Source: Pseudomonadota bacterium (GTDB taxonomy: Bacteria; Myxococcota; Myxococcia; Myxococcales; Myxococcaceae). From it: 64,000 nt of DNA. The notes under the pieces were generated by a model, which was given only the letters and a program-made list of their open reading frames with translations, did not search any database and was not told where the DNA came from. The stretch covers positions 1-64,000 of the forward strand of contig JAFAFL010000046.1 in the NCBI GenBank assembly GCA_023423535.1, in the 5' to 3' direction. The stretch's first letter is position 1, and the number at the start of each line of letters is the position of its first letter. This document shows, in pieces, positions 1-7,903 of this stretch. A program made the position numbers and the translations under genes.

Positions 1-2
1 CG

Positions 3-1559
3 CAGGCAGAGGCTCGGGCGCAGGCGGAAGCGCGCGCGGAGGCGGAGCGGGCGGCGCGTGAGCGGGCAGAGGCCGAGCGCGTGCGGTCGGCGCGTGAGGC
101 GGAGGTGAAGGCGCAGGCGGAGAGCGACGCGCGGGCGGCGGCGGCGGCGAGAGCGAACGAGGAGGCGCGAGCGAAGGCGCAGCAGGCGGAGCGTGAGCGC
201 GCCGAGGCGGAGCGGGCGCGGGTAGAGGCGGATCGCGCGGAGCGGGCTCGGCTGGAGGCAGAGCGCAAGGAGCGCGCCGCGCAGGAGCGTGCGGAGGCGG
301 AGCGGCTGAAGCGGGCGCGTGAGGCGGAGGAGCGGGCACAGGCGCAGGCGGAAGAGGCCACCGAGGCGCGGAGCGAGGCCGAGGCGCGCGCGCAGGAGCG
401 GAGCGAGGCGCTGGCCCGCGAGGAGAAGGCGAACGCGCGCGAGGTGGAGAAGGCGGCGGCTGCTGCGGCGGCGGCGAGCGCGGCCCGGGAGAAGGAGGCG
501 AAGGCGGCGGAGAAGCGCGCGAAGAAGGAGGCGAAGGCGCGCGAGCGCGAGGAGCGCCGGCAGCGGGCGGAGGCGGAACTCGCCCGGGAGATCGCCGAGG
601 CGAAGCAGGCGGCAGCGCGGAAGCAGGAGGAGGCGCGCAAGGCCGAGGCGGATCGTCGCGCGAAGTTCGACAAGGAGGTCCGCCAGAAGGCCGACACGCA
701 GAACGCGGAGCGCAGGCGGGATCGCGCGACCATTGCCCGCGAGCGCGCGGAGGAGGTCGAGCGCTACGAGACGGAGCGCGCGAAGCTGGTGAAGCGCGGC
801 GGCGAGCACTCGAAGCTCTCCGCGCTGGAGGGCGAGCACAAGCGGCGGCTGGCGCAGATCGAAGGCCGCGAGTCGGGCGTGTCGGCGCAGGAGAAGAAGG
901 ACGCGGCGGCGGCAAAGGCGCTGCTCGCCGACGAAGGCGCGCGGCGGAAGAAGGCGGACCGCAAGATCGCGAAGGCCGGTGAGTTTCGGCATCCGCGCGC
1001 GCGAAGTGCGGCGGCGGTGGCGCTCGGCGTGGACCTCAGCGTGCTGGAGAACGCGGGCGTCGGCATGGGGCTGATGGCGCGCAAGGGCTTCTGGTTCGAG
1101 CCGCCGGCCGAGGGGATCTCTTCGGGCGTGGAGCTGCTCGGGCACCTGCGCGGGATCGACGTGGGCGCGCTGTTCGGAAATCCGGACGACGTCACGCGCG
1201 ATGGCGTGCTCTTCAACGCGGGGGCGGAGGCGCGCTTCTGGAGGAGCCGGTTCGCGCTCGGCGCGGCGCTCGATGCGCAGCTGCGCTCGCCGGGCTCGGG
1301 CGGTGGCGAGTGGACGCAGTCGGTGCGGGCGGGACCGTCGCTCGCGTTCGCGGCGGTGGATACGCGGACCGCGCGCGTGGTGGCCTCGGCGAGGTGGCTG
1401 CCGCTGATGGGCGACACGCTGGTGGCGGGCAACGCGGACCTCGAGCTGGGCTGGCACTTCCTCTACGCGCAGGTGAACGCGGGGCTGACCGGTGGCACCG
1501 ACGGCGCGCCGACGGAGGTCGTCACCGGAGCGACGGCGGGCGCGCGGTTCTACTGGTGA
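3..1559 (+). CDS. Coiled-coil protein with C-terminal beta-barrel-like domain (5' end outside window)
   Basis: The reading frame is open to the left edge, so the gene starts upstream and the first GTG at 81 is probably not its start. About 320 visible residues are almost only Ala, Glu, Arg and Lys in heptad-like order, a very long charged coiled coil. From about position 987 the composition changes abruptly to a roughly 190-residue domain rich in alternating hydrophobic and Gly residues. It ends in Phe-Tyr-Trp, as outer-membrane beta-barrels often do. An envelope protein with a periplasmic coiled coil anchored by a C-terminal barrel is my inference. The family is not recognised, and low-complexity coiled coils give misleading matches to tropomyosin, TolA and similar proteins. 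Confidence 0.6.
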   Translation, partial: QAEARAQAEARAEAERAARERAEAERVRSAREAEVKAQAESDARAAAAARANEEARAKAQQAERERAEAERARVEADRAERARLEAERKERAAQERAEAERLKRAREAEERAQAQAEEATEARSEAEARAQERSEALAREEKANAREVEKAAAAAAAASAAREKEAKAAEKRAKKEAKAREREERRQRAEAELAREIAEAKQAAARKQEEARKAEADRRAKFDKEVRQKADTQNAERRRDRATIARERAEEVERYETERAKLVKRGGEHSKLSALEGEHKRRLAQIEGRESGVSAQEKKDAAAAKALLADEGARRKKADRKIAKAGEFRHPRARSAAAVALGVDLSVLENAGVGMGLMARKGFWFEPPAEGISSGVELLGHLRGIDVGALFGNPDDVTRDGVLFNAGAEARFWRSRFALGAALDAQLRSPGSGGGEWTQSVRAGPSLAFAAVDTRTARVVASARWLPLMGDTLVAGNADLELGWHFLYAQVNAGLTGGTDGAPTEVVTGATAGARFYW

Positions 1560-1580
1560 GGGCAGCGAGGGCGGGCGGGC

Positions 1581-1586
1581 TATAAA
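1581..1586 (+). promoter_or_regulatory. Candidate -10 element of a near-leaderless promoter
   Basis: TATAAA is an isolated AT-rich hexamer in the 35-base gap before the oxidoreductase gene. Its last base lies 8 bases before the ATG at 1595, so transcription would start at or next to the start codon. No Shine-Dalgarno sequence precedes that ATG, which fits a leaderless message. No clear -35 element was found. Confidence 0.35.
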
Positions 1587-1594
1587 CGCCGCCC

Positions 1595-3145
1595 ATGACT
1601 GAGACTCGGGACGTGATCGTGGTGGGCGCCGGCCACAACGGGCTGGTTGCCGCGGTGCTGCTCGCGCGCAAGGGCCTGAAGGTCACGGTGCTCGAGGAGC
1701 GCTCGACCATCGGTGGGGCGACGAAGACGGAGTACCCGTTCAAGCGCGCGCCGAAGCTGGGCGTGAGCAGCGGCGCGTACCTGCTCGGGCTGATGCCGCC
1801 GGAGCTGATGCAGACGCTGGGGCTCGAGCTGCCGCTGCTGCGACGAGACCCGCACTACTTCCTGCCCACCACCGGCAGGCGCTACCTCCTCTTCGGCTCC
1901 GACGAGGCCGCGCTGAAGCGGCAGTTCACCGAGTTCTTCTCCGAGGCCGACTGGCGCGCCAACGAGGCGATGAACGCGGAGCTGGCGCAGATGCGGGAGG
2001 ACCTCGCGCCGGCGTGGCTGCAGTCGCCCTTCTCGCTGGAGGAGACGGCGGAGCGCTTCATCCGGCCGGCCCTGCGCGAGCACTTCATCCGGCTGTGCCG
2101 CGGGACCGCGCGCGAGTACCTCGATCGCTGGGGCTTCAAGAGCGACCTGGTGAAGGCGATGTACGCGGTGACCGATGCCTTCAGCGGGCTCGACGGCGGG
2201 TACGACACGCCGGGCGTGGGCCACAACCTCCTCGTCCACAACATGTGCCGGCTGCCCGGTGGCGGCGGCACGTGGATGATCGTGGAGGGCGGGATGGGGA
2301 CGGTGTCGGGGAGGCTCGGGGCGCTGGCGCAGCGCGCGGGCGCGGAGATCCGGGTCAACGCGGGCGTTTCACACCTGCTCGTCGAGGGCGGCGCGGTGAA
2401 GGGCGTGCGCCTGCAGAACGGCGAGGAGCTCCGCGCGGACGTGGTGGTGAGCAATGCGGATCCGTTCCGCATGATGGAGCTCGTGCCCGAGGGCGCGATG
2501 CCCGGCGAGTTCGTGCAGCGCGTGAACGGCCTGCGCGCGAACGGCACCACGATGAAGGTGAACCTCTGCCTCGAGAAGCTGCCGAAGTTCACGTGCCTGC
2601 CGGAGAACCGCGGCCAGTTCGGGCCGACGATCCACCTGCTGCCGGAGGAGGAGGTGGTGCTCTCGGAGCTCGAGCGCGGCTACCGGGGCGTGCAGAACGG
2701 TGAGCTCGCGGAGTTCCCCTCCATCGAGTGGTACATCCACACCACCGTCGATCCTTCCCTCCAGGATCCGGAGGGCCGTCACAACAGCGCGCTCTTCGTG
2801 GAGTGGGTGCCGTGGCAGCCGAAGGGCTCGTCGTGGGAGGCGGAGGAGGACCGCTACGTGCGCCACCTGCTCTCCATCTGCGACCGCTTCGCGCCGGGGA
2901 CGAGCGACCTCGTGCTGGAGACGTTCACGCTCACGCCGCCGAAGATCGAGAAGCACTTCGGCATCACGCGCGGGCACATCCACCACGTGGACAACAAGTT
3001 CGCCTTCGCCGAGCGCATGCCCTACGAGACGCCGCTGCAGGGGCTCTGGTCGTGCAGCGCGGGCTGCCATCCGGCGGGCTCGGTGATCGGCGCTGCGGGA
3101 CACAACGCGGCGCAGGCGGTGCTGAAGGCGATGGGCGTGGCGTAG
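1595..3145 (+). CDS. FAD-dependent oxidoreductase, PYROXD2/phytoene-desaturase-like
   Basis: This 516-residue protein belongs to the amine-oxidase/CrtI-like FAD superfamily. A classic dinucleotide-binding start (VVGAGHNGLVAA, then VLEE and IGGAT) lies in the first 45 residues. The C-terminus carries the second FAD-binding segment (GLWSCSAGCHPAGSV, then GAAGHNAA). Length and the GHNGL and PGG signatures fit the PYROXD2-like branch better than true phytoene desaturases, and no other carotenoid genes are nearby. Substrate unknown. It stands alone between the coiled-coil gene and a lipoprotein gene. The ATG at 1595 is chosen because the FAD motif begins six residues later. Confidence 0.85.
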   Translation: MTETRDVIVVGAGHNGLVAAVLLARKGLKVTVLEERSTIGGATKTEYPFKRAPKLGVSSGAYLLGLMPPELMQTLGLELPLLRRDPHYFLPTTGRRYLLFGSDEAALKRQFTEFFSEADWRANEAMNAELAQMREDLAPAWLQSPFSLEETAERFIRPALREHFIRLCRGTAREYLDRWGFKSDLVKAMYAVTDAFSGLDGGYDTPGVGHNLLVHNMCRLPGGGGTWMIVEGGMGTVSGRLGALAQRAGAEIRVNAGVSHLLVEGGAVKGVRLQNGEELRADVVVSNADPFRMMELVPEGAMPGEFVQRVNGLRANGTTMKVNLCLEKLPKFTCLPENRGQFGPTIHLLPEEEVVLSELERGYRGVQNGELAEFPSIEWYIHTTVDPSLQDPEGRHNSALFVEWVPWQPKGSSWEAEEDRYVRHLLSICDRFAPGTSDLVLETFTLTPPKIEKHFGITRGHIHHVDNKFAFAERMPYETPLQGLWSCSAGCHPAGSVIGAAGHNAAQAVLKAMGVA

Positions 3146-3239
3146 TCGTGCAGCGTGGCGTAGGCCTTCACTGGCCCGCTCGGCTGCTCGAGTGCAGAGG
3201 AGGAATGGTGGGTCGTCGCTGACCTGTTGCCTCAGCGAC

Positions 3240-4376
3240 ATGCGAATCCTCCTCGTGCGCACCTTGTCTCTGGCGGCTCTCGGTCTCACCGCTCTCGCCG
3301 CCTGTGATGGGCAGTCGGTCGATGACGCCCAGCGAGCGATCGACCAGGCGTCCCAGAGCGCGGTCGGCACAGGCAGCAAGCCGGTCGCGAATGGAGATCC
3401 GCAGTGCGACCTGATCGCGGCGTTGCCCCAGCGGAACGGGAACCTCGCGGGGTGGCTGCAGAGCGCGCACATCGACAAGGGAGAAGGCTTCCAGCTCCCG
3501 GATGCGGCGGCGTTGGGACAGTTCCAGAGCGCGTTCGAGTCGCTGCTGCGAGACGGCGCGACGGCTCAGACGGTCAGCGCGTTCGACGCGCTCGGCTTCG
3601 AGCTGGGCGGCTACGTCGATGACTCGCAGGCGTTCTACTTCGTGCTCGAGGAGAAGGCGCCCCGCACGGGTGGCGGCACCTACGTGGTCAATCCGTCCGC
3701 GTCGCGCGAGCTGTGGCTGGAGGTCCCGCACGCGGACAGCGACCAGGGCACGCTGAAGCAGGGCGCGGAGCAGCTGGTGGCGCTCGGGGCGCGCGCGCTC
3801 CTCATCACCGGCTCGAACCGCTGCGCGTCGGAGGAGCCCTCGCCGTGCGACGGCAAGACCGCGAAGTGCGGCGGGAAGCTGCGGCGTTCGGACGTCGCGC
3901 ACGCAGAGGACAACTTCTTCATGTCCGCGCACAGGGCGCTGCGCGCGGTGCACCCCAACGGGATTGCGGTGAACCTGCACGGGATGGAGACCACCGGGAA
4001 GGAGGCGGCGGTGCTCAGCGATGGGACGAAGAACGCCAACCCCTCCTCCGTCGCGAACGGCGTGCGCACCGCGCTGAACGCGAAGCTCGGCGGCGGCGGG
4101 GCGAAGGCGTTCTCCTGCAACGATCCTTCGGACACCGGCTACCGCGACCTCTGCGGCACGAGCAACGTGCAGGGCCGCTTCGACAACGGGTCATCGAACG
4201 CGTGCACCGTTGCGCCCACTTCCTCCACCGGGAAGTTCCTCCACCTCGAGCAGGACGCGAACCTGCGCGGCGGCGGCGGCAAGGCGCTGATCGACGCGCT
4301 GGCTGAGGTCATCCCCTGCACCGGCGGCGGACAGGGTGGGCAGGGCTGCGGGACCGGCGTGCCGGTCTGCCGGTGA
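3240..4376 (+). CDS. Lipoprotein, predicted zinc metallohydrolase (M14/PghP-like amidohydrolase)
   Basis: The ATG at 3240 gives a lipoprotein signal (positive Met-Arg start, hydrophobic core, LAAC with lipidated Cys22); an upstream in-frame start at 3192 would hide it. The 378-residue product has spaced motifs PHAD-x-D-x-GT, SDVAH, NLHG and, near the end, FLHLEQ. These recur in the gene at 10620. Histidines followed by a late Glu recall the M14-like fold of carboxypeptidases and phage poly-gamma-glutamate hydrolases. I infer hydrolysis of an amide or peptide bond at the cell surface; the exact family is not certain. It lies 182 bases upstream of the CapC-like operon on the same strand, which suggests a role in trimming or releasing that polymer. 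Confidence 0.6.
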   Translation: MRILLVRTLSLAALGLTALAACDGQSVDDAQRAIDQASQSAVGTGSKPVANGDPQCDLIAALPQRNGNLAGWLQSAHIDKGEGFQLPDAAALGQFQSAFESLLRDGATAQTVSAFDALGFELGGYVDDSQAFYFVLEEKAPRTGGGTYVVNPSASRELWLEVPHADSDQGTLKQGAEQLVALGARALLITGSNRCASEEPSPCDGKTAKCGGKLRRSDVAHAEDNFFMSAHRALRAVHPNGIAVNLHGMETTGKEAAVLSDGTKNANPSSVANGVRTALNAKLGGGGAKAFSCNDPSDTGYRDLCGTSNVQGRFDNGSSNACTVAPTSSTGKFLHLEQDANLRGGGGKALIDALAEVIPCTGGGQGGQGCGTGVPVCR

Positions 4377-4558
4377 TCGGTTCGTCCTCCGGGGCATCCC
4401 CGAGCGCGACTTCGTCCAGTGGACATCGGCGCTGACGCCTGACCGCCTGCGTCGTCCGTTTCGCGCGCGCGTCGTCGGGAAGAGAACGCTGCACCCCGCC
4501 ATCTGCGCAGCCGCCACTACGAGCCGCGTCACCGGATGCCTACCAGCATGCCGGACTC

Positions 4559-7500
4559 ATGGGACCGCTCGCGTCGCTCACGCTGTTTCCGCCCCACTCG
4601 CTCGACACCTCCATCCTCGCGGCGGTGCTCGTGGGCGTGGTGCTCCTCGCGCTGCTGACGGAGACCTACGGCTGGACCTTCGTCGGGCTCGTGGTGCCCG
4701 GCTACCTCGCCTCGGTGTTCGTCATCCATCCGGAGGCGGGCCTCACCGTGTGCGTGGAGGCGATCCTCACCTACCTCCTCGCGCAGGCGCTCTCGCGCGG
4801 CGTGGCGCACACCGGCGCGTGGAGCCAGTTCTTCGGACGCGAACGCTTCTTCCTCATCGTCATCTGCTCGGTGCTCGTGCGCGCGCTGACGGAGGTGGTG
4901 CTGCTGCCACGGCTCGGCGTGGCGCTCGACTCGCGCTTCGGCACCACCTTCACGCTCGACCGATCGCTGCACTCCATCGGGCTCGTGCTGGTGCCGCTGA
5001 CCGCGAACGCGTTCTGGAAGCTCGGCCTGCGCCGCGGCGCGGTGCAGGTGGGCGTGCCGGTCTTCGCGACCTGGGCGGTCCTCACCTTCGTGCTGCTGCC
5101 GTGGACGAACCTGTCCTTCACCAGCCTCGAGCTGACCTACGAGGACATGGCGCAGCGGTTCCTCGCCTCGCCGAAGGCGTACATCATCCTCCTCACCACC
5201 GCGATCCTCGCGGCGCGCTTCAACCTCCGCTACGGCTGGGACTTCAACGGCATCCTCGTCGCCGCGCTGGTGGCGCTGACGTGGCTCGGTCCGGCGAAGC
5301 TTCTCTCCACGGTGGGCGAGGTGCTCGTGCTGGTGACGGCGACGCGCCTGCTCCTGAAGGTGCCGGGCCTGGGGACGATGAACCTCGAGGGCCCGCGCAA
5401 GACGGTGCTCGTCTTCTCTTTGGGGTTCCTCCTCAAGTTCATCATCGGCTGGACGCTCGGCGGCGAATTGCCGGGGCTGAAGGTCAGCGACCTCTTCGGC
5501 TTCGGGTACCTCGTGCCGACGCTTTTGGCGGTGAAGATCCTCCAGAAGCAGCTCACCGCGCGCGTGCTGCTGCCCACGGTGCACACCTCGCTGGTGGGCG
5601 TGGTGGTGGGGAGCCTCATCGGCTTCCCGCTCTCGCTGCTGGAGCCGTCCACCGCGCTGCCGTCCGCGCCAGTGGTGCGTCGCGCGCCGGAGTCGCTCGG
5701 GCTGACGGACAGCACGCTGGGGGTGATGGCGCACGCGCGGGTGACGGCGCGCGAAGGTTACGAGGGCGAGGCCCGCATCTGGCCGCGGCGGAAGCACGCG
5801 CGCATGTACGAGCGCATGTGGCGAAGCGCCGGCGAGTGGCTGCGCACCGGTGATTCCGAGCACCTCGCGGAGCTGCGCGAGCAGGCCTGGGAGCTGAACA
5901 TCGAGGTCCTTCCGGTGGACGTGGACGCGCCGGGCGGCGAGCGGTTCGCGATGCTGGAGCGGCCTCTGGCGGACGGCTACCGCGGGCTCGGCATGTCGGT
6001 CATCCGCGGCGGCGCGCAGGGGCCGGTGCTCTACGTGCCGCGTCCCCGCACCGAAGCGCCGAGCGCGGAGGCGGCGGCGCTGCTCTGCGCGCGCGTGGAC
6101 TGCCGGGCGATCGTGGTGAGCGGCGTGGACTTCGGCACGCACGAGGGCGACGCGCTGGCGGACGAGGACGCGCCGATGTGGCGCGCGCAGCGAGGGCTCG
6201 GACCCGACTCGCAGGTGACGCCGCGGGTGATCGTGCGCGCGGACGGTTCGTTGAAGCGCGGCGAGGCGGTGATGCACGCGCCGGCGGAGTGGCTGGAGTC
6301 CCTTCGCGCGCTGTGGCCGGAGGCGCGGCACGAGACGGCGGAGGCTCACGATCCTTCGGTCGTCGGCGACGACGGGATCACGGTGACGCTGCGGGCGCAC
6401 CCGGACGATCTGCGCGAGCTGGTGGCGCCCACGCGGGAGCGCTCGCTGGAGCTGGCGGAATCGTCGGGCACGAACGTGAACGGCGTCCCGGTCACCCCCG
6501 CGGCGATGCTCCTCGACGCGGCGAGCGGCGGAAGTGGCGACGAAGGTCTGGTGAAGCCGCTCGATCGCGCGGCGCTGCTGACGAGGCTGCTCGCGTGGCC
6601 GGACAGCGGGGCGAGCACGCGGGAGCTCTTGCCGTCGGAGCTGGCGTTCCTCGAGCGCCAGGTCGCGGGACCGCTGCTGGGCACCGAGGGACCACAGGGC
6701 GCCGCAGAGGCCTCGCGCGCCGAGCGGGTGGCGTGGGCCTCGCGCATGGCGGCGCTGATGGGCCTCGAGGTCACGCCGGTCATCGGGTGCCAGTGCTGGC
6801 TGGTGGCGGAGCCGGCGGATCAGCCGCCGAGGCTCGGCGCGCTGGCGATCCTCTCCGACGTCACCGACGCCGCCGAGGGGGCCAACGCACTGGGCGCCCA
6901 GCTCGCGCTGACGGTGCCCTCCCCCTTGATCGAGCGCGGGACCGCGCCGCTGGCCGCGGAGCTGTGGCGGACGTCCGGAGCGAAGGCGCTGGTGCTCGGC
7001 GCGCAGGGAGCGACCTCGATGGAGCTGCCGCGCACGGCATTCCAGGCCTTCCACCAGGCCGTCAGCCGCGCGATCCCGAACGGGGGCCTCGTGGCGCAGG
7101 TGCGCGGCTTCACGCGACGCGCGGGCACGAAGGAGGACCTGCTGGTCACGCTCGATCAGCCGCTGTTCGGCGAGTCGGCGAAGCCGCCCTCGTCCGCGGA
7201 GAGCCTGTGGGCGGAGGGGGGGCCGCTGCGCTTCCTCAAGGACCGCGTGCGCTACTACGACGCCGCGCCCGAGTGGGTGGGCTTGTCCAGCCCCACGCCG
7301 CAGCAGGCGTGGCATCGCGCGTGGGGCGGGCCGGATCACGTGACGCTCTGGTTCTCGGGTGAGGCGCGCGGCGCGTGGGTGCCGTCGCGCGCGCTCGAGG
7401 AGGCGCTGACGCACGCGGGGATCGCCACCCTTCCGCTCGGCTCGGCGGAGCCGCGCGCGCAGCTGCTCGAGGGACTGGTCGCCGACGAACGCAGCGAGAC

Positions 7501-7903
7501 GCGCTCGCGCGGACGGGCCGCGAAGCAGCAGGCGCAGGAGACAGCAGCACTGGAGGCCCGGCTGGCGGACGTGAAGGGCGCGTTCGAGCGCCTGCTCCGC
7601 CAGCGCGCGGTGCACGAGTGGCGGACGATCACGCTGGGCGAGCAGCGGGTGGGCGGCGCGCGGGTGGAGACGACCGTGCGCGCGTTCCGCAGCGACGAAC
7701 ACGGCCAGCCGTGGGTGATCGTCGAAGCGCGCAGCGGTCGCAGCGTGGCGCGGGGGCTCTGGTTCCTGCAGCAGGACGTGGCGGAGACGCCGCCGGTGGA
7801 GCTGCTCGCCGGTGACGCGGACGTGGCGGAGAGGCTGGAGGACGCGCTGTGGCGGCGCGTGCCGGTGGTGGTGCGGGGCGTGGTGGAGGACGGCAAGCGA
7901 TGA
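4559..7903 (+). CDS. Giant CapC/PgsC-like membrane protein with large soluble domain
   Basis: The 1114-residue product starts with about 365 residues holding roughly ten hydrophobic segments that resemble the CapC/PgsC membrane subunit of poly-gamma-glutamate synthases. The segment YGWTFVGLVVPGYLA (about residues 37-51) is typical of CapC. A related segment, YGWDFNGILVAALVAL (about 222-237), suggests that the roughly 150-residue CapC unit has been duplicated. The remaining 750 residues are soluble, acidic and not recognised; a Gln/Ala/Glu-rich helical stretch lies near residue 985. Known CapC proteins lack such a tail. The stop overlaps the next start by ATGA, so the genes are translationally coupled. 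Inferred role: inner-membrane subunit for synthesis or export of an amide-linked polymer, working with the CapA- and CapB-like proteins at 25304-32308. Confidence 0.7.
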   Translation: MGPLASLTLFPPHSLDTSILAAVLVGVVLLALLTETYGWTFVGLVVPGYLASVFVIHPEAGLTVCVEAILTYLLAQALSRGVAHTGAWSQFFGRERFFLIVICSVLVRALTEVVLLPRLGVALDSRFGTTFTLDRSLHSIGLVLVPLTANAFWKLGLRRGAVQVGVPVFATWAVLTFVLLPWTNLSFTSLELTYEDMAQRFLASPKAYIILLTTAILAARFNLRYGWDFNGILVAALVALTWLGPAKLLSTVGEVLVLVTATRLLLKVPGLGTMNLEGPRKTVLVFSLGFLLKFIIGWTLGGELPGLKVSDLFGFGYLVPTLLAVKILQKQLTARVLLPTVHTSLVGVVVGSLIGFPLSLLEPSTALPSAPVVRRAPESLGLTDSTLGVMAHARVTAREGYEGEARIWPRRKHARMYERMWRSAGEWLRTGDSEHLAELREQAWELNIEVLPVDVDAPGGERFAMLERPLADGYRGLGMSVIRGGAQGPVLYVPRPRTEAPSAEAAALLCARVDCRAIVVSGVDFGTHEGDALADEDAPMWRAQRGLGPDSQVTPRVIVRADGSLKRGEAVMHAPAEWLESLRALWPEARHETAEAHDPSVVGDDGITVTLRAHPDDLRELVAPTRERSLELAESSGTNVNGVPVTPAAMLLDAASGGSGDEGLVKPLDRAALLTRLLAWPDSGASTRELLPSELAFLERQVAGPLLGTEGPQGAAEASRAERVAWASRMAALMGLEVTPVIGCQCWLVAEPADQPPRLGALAILSDVTDAAEGANALGAQLALTVPSPLIERGTAPLAAELWRTSGAKALVLGAQGATSMELPRTAFQAFHQAVSRAIPNGGLVAQVRGFTRRAGTKEDLLVTLDQPLFGESAKPPSSAESLWAEGGPLRFLKDRVRYYDAAPEWVGLSSPTPQQAWHRAWGGPDHVTLWFSGEARGAWVPSRALEEALTHAGIATLPLGSAEPRAQLLEGLVADERSETRSRGRAAKQQAQETAALEARLADVKGAFERLLRQRAVHEWRTITLGEQRVGGARVETTVRAFRSDEHGQPWVIVEARSGRSVARGLWFLQQDVAETPPVELLAGDADVAERLEDALWRRVPVVVRGVVEDGKR

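Noticed and set aside
4529..7702. Minus-strand frame of about 1057 codons opposite the CapC-like gene
   Set aside because: High GC with G/C third positions leaves long open antisense frames; the sense strand has membrane helices and motifs, while the antisense product is Arg/His-rich without motifs.
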